This document shows positions 6,444-7,090 of a stretch of DNA of 7,090 bases, piece after piece. Both the position numbers and the translations under genes were made by a program. The notes below the pieces were generated by a model. The model was not told the DNA's origin. It saw only the letters and a list, made by a program, of their open reading frames with translations, and ran no database searches. Where the stretch lies: NCBI GenBank assembly GCA_002479215.1, contig DLME01000234.1, positions 471-7,560 on the forward strand, written 5' to 3'. The DNA is from Syntrophaceae bacterium UBA7544. Lineage in GTDB: Bacteria > Desulfobacterota > Syntrophia > Syntrophales > Smithellaceae. Each line of letters starts with the position of its first letter. Position 1 is the stretch's first letter.

Positions 6444-7090
6444 TTATTCGTCCTTTACAATAGATTGATTTTGCTTAATTGGCCACATGAGCGATGCAAT
6501 AATAGATAAAGCAAGTATGATGGCTATTATAATTAAAGAAACACTTACATGTATCTGATAAAAATCAGTGATCAGCATCTTAATTCCCACAAAACCCAAA
6601 ATCAACGCCAAGCCATACTGAAGATAATGGAACAGTTTCATCAAGCCGGAAATAGCGAAAAAAAGCGAACGCAATCCTAAAACGGCAAAAACATTGGAAG
6701 TATAAACGATGAAAGGATCAGTTGTCACAGCCAAAACTGCGGGAATGGAATCAACGGCAAAAAAAACATCTGTTGTCCCCAAAACCAAAATTACAACCAA
6801 AAGAGGTGTGGCCAGACGTTTACCTTCTTTAAGAGTAAAGAACTTACCGCCGGAATACTCATGGGAAATCGGCATAAGAATACGCAATAATTTGATCATA
6901 ATGTTTTTTTCGGGATGAACTTCATGTTCCTTGCCCCATGCAATCTGAATGGCGGTGAAAATCAGGAAAGCTCCAAAGACATATATGATCCAGTGAAATT
7001 TATTGATAAGCGCAATACCGGCAAAAATAAAAATGCCGCGCATAATCAAAGCAATAATTATCCCCCAAATTAAAGATTTTTGTTCATATT
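6444..7090 (-). CDS. TerC family integral membrane protein, 5' end outside the window
   Basis: This is the C-terminal two-thirds or so of a TerC/Alx-type membrane protein. The family includes the manganese exporter-like Alx and tellurium-resistance TerC. A TTG at 7049 could pass as a start, but the frame stays open to the window edge. The extra codons (YEQKSLIWGIIIALIMRG) match the conserved region before the FIFAG helix, so the real start is off-window. The hallmark TTDVFFAVDSIPA, with its acidic residues, followed by DPFIVYTSNVFAVLGLRSLFF, spans about 6660-6779. Several hydrophobic helices precede and follow it, and a hydrophilic loop with EHEVHPEKN lies near 6900-6930. The C-terminus ends in a helix and a short charged tail (QSIVKDE). 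The stop is 10 bases before the RNA methyltransferase start, so the two are probably co-transcribed. The ion transported cannot be told from sequence. Confidence 0.93.
   Translation of the reverse strand, partial: YEQKSLIWGIIIALIMRGIFIFAGIALINKFHWIIYVFGAFLIFTAIQIAWGKEHEVHPEKNIMIKLLRILMPISHEYSGGKFFTLKEGKRLATPLLVVILVLGTTDVFFAVDSIPAVLAVTTDPFIVYTSNVFAVLGLRSLFFAISGLMKLFHYLQYGLALILGFVGIKMLITDFYQIHVSVSLIIIAIILALSIIASLMWPIKQNQSIVKDE

Overview
The window is a stretch of ordinary bacterial chromosome with moderate GC content. It is densely coded and shows no phage, insertion sequence, CRISPR array or tRNA. The gene set is a small M50 protease, an anaerobe-type nitroreductase, a Pgi resembling the Pgi half of transaldolase-Pgi fusions, transketolase, CutA, a SpoU-type methyltransferase and a TerC protein. 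Together with a dRS3/REP-like ATTCCC-N8-GGGAAT palindrome, this fits an anaerobic proteobacterium or Desulfobacterota (Syntrophus/Smithella-like). That placement rests on protein flavour only and is low to moderate in confidence.

Layout. Plus strand: a possible 3' end of an upstream gene (1-123), a site-2-protease-family membrane metalloprotease (126-758) and an FMN nitroreductase (812-1381). These converge on a long minus-strand block that ends at 1404. Read in its own direction, that block is: a TerC-family membrane protein whose 5' end lies beyond the right edge (7090-6444), a TrmH/SpoU RNA 2'-O-methyltransferase 10 nt downstream (6433-5654), a 144-nt intergenic spacer carrying two inverted repeats and a possible promoter, then cutA (5509-5192), tkt (5168-3111) and pgi (3101-1404). 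The last three are separated by only 23 and 9 nt.

How the genes work together. Transketolase and glucose-6-phosphate isomerase form a compact sugar-phosphate unit. Transketolase makes fructose-6-phosphate in the non-oxidative pentose phosphate pathway, and Pgi interconverts it with glucose-6-phosphate. Transaldolase, which is fused to this type of Pgi in many bacteria, is not in the window. CutA heads this probable operon with no obvious metabolic link. TerC and the RNA methyltransferase look like a separate transcription unit or the upstream part of a longer one.

I see no convincing undescribed system. The most useful second looks are the Tal-less Pgi, the altered motif 3 of the methyltransferase, the palindromes in the 5510-5653 spacer and the run of hairpins at 14-70. 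No gene-free stretch reaches 300 bases.
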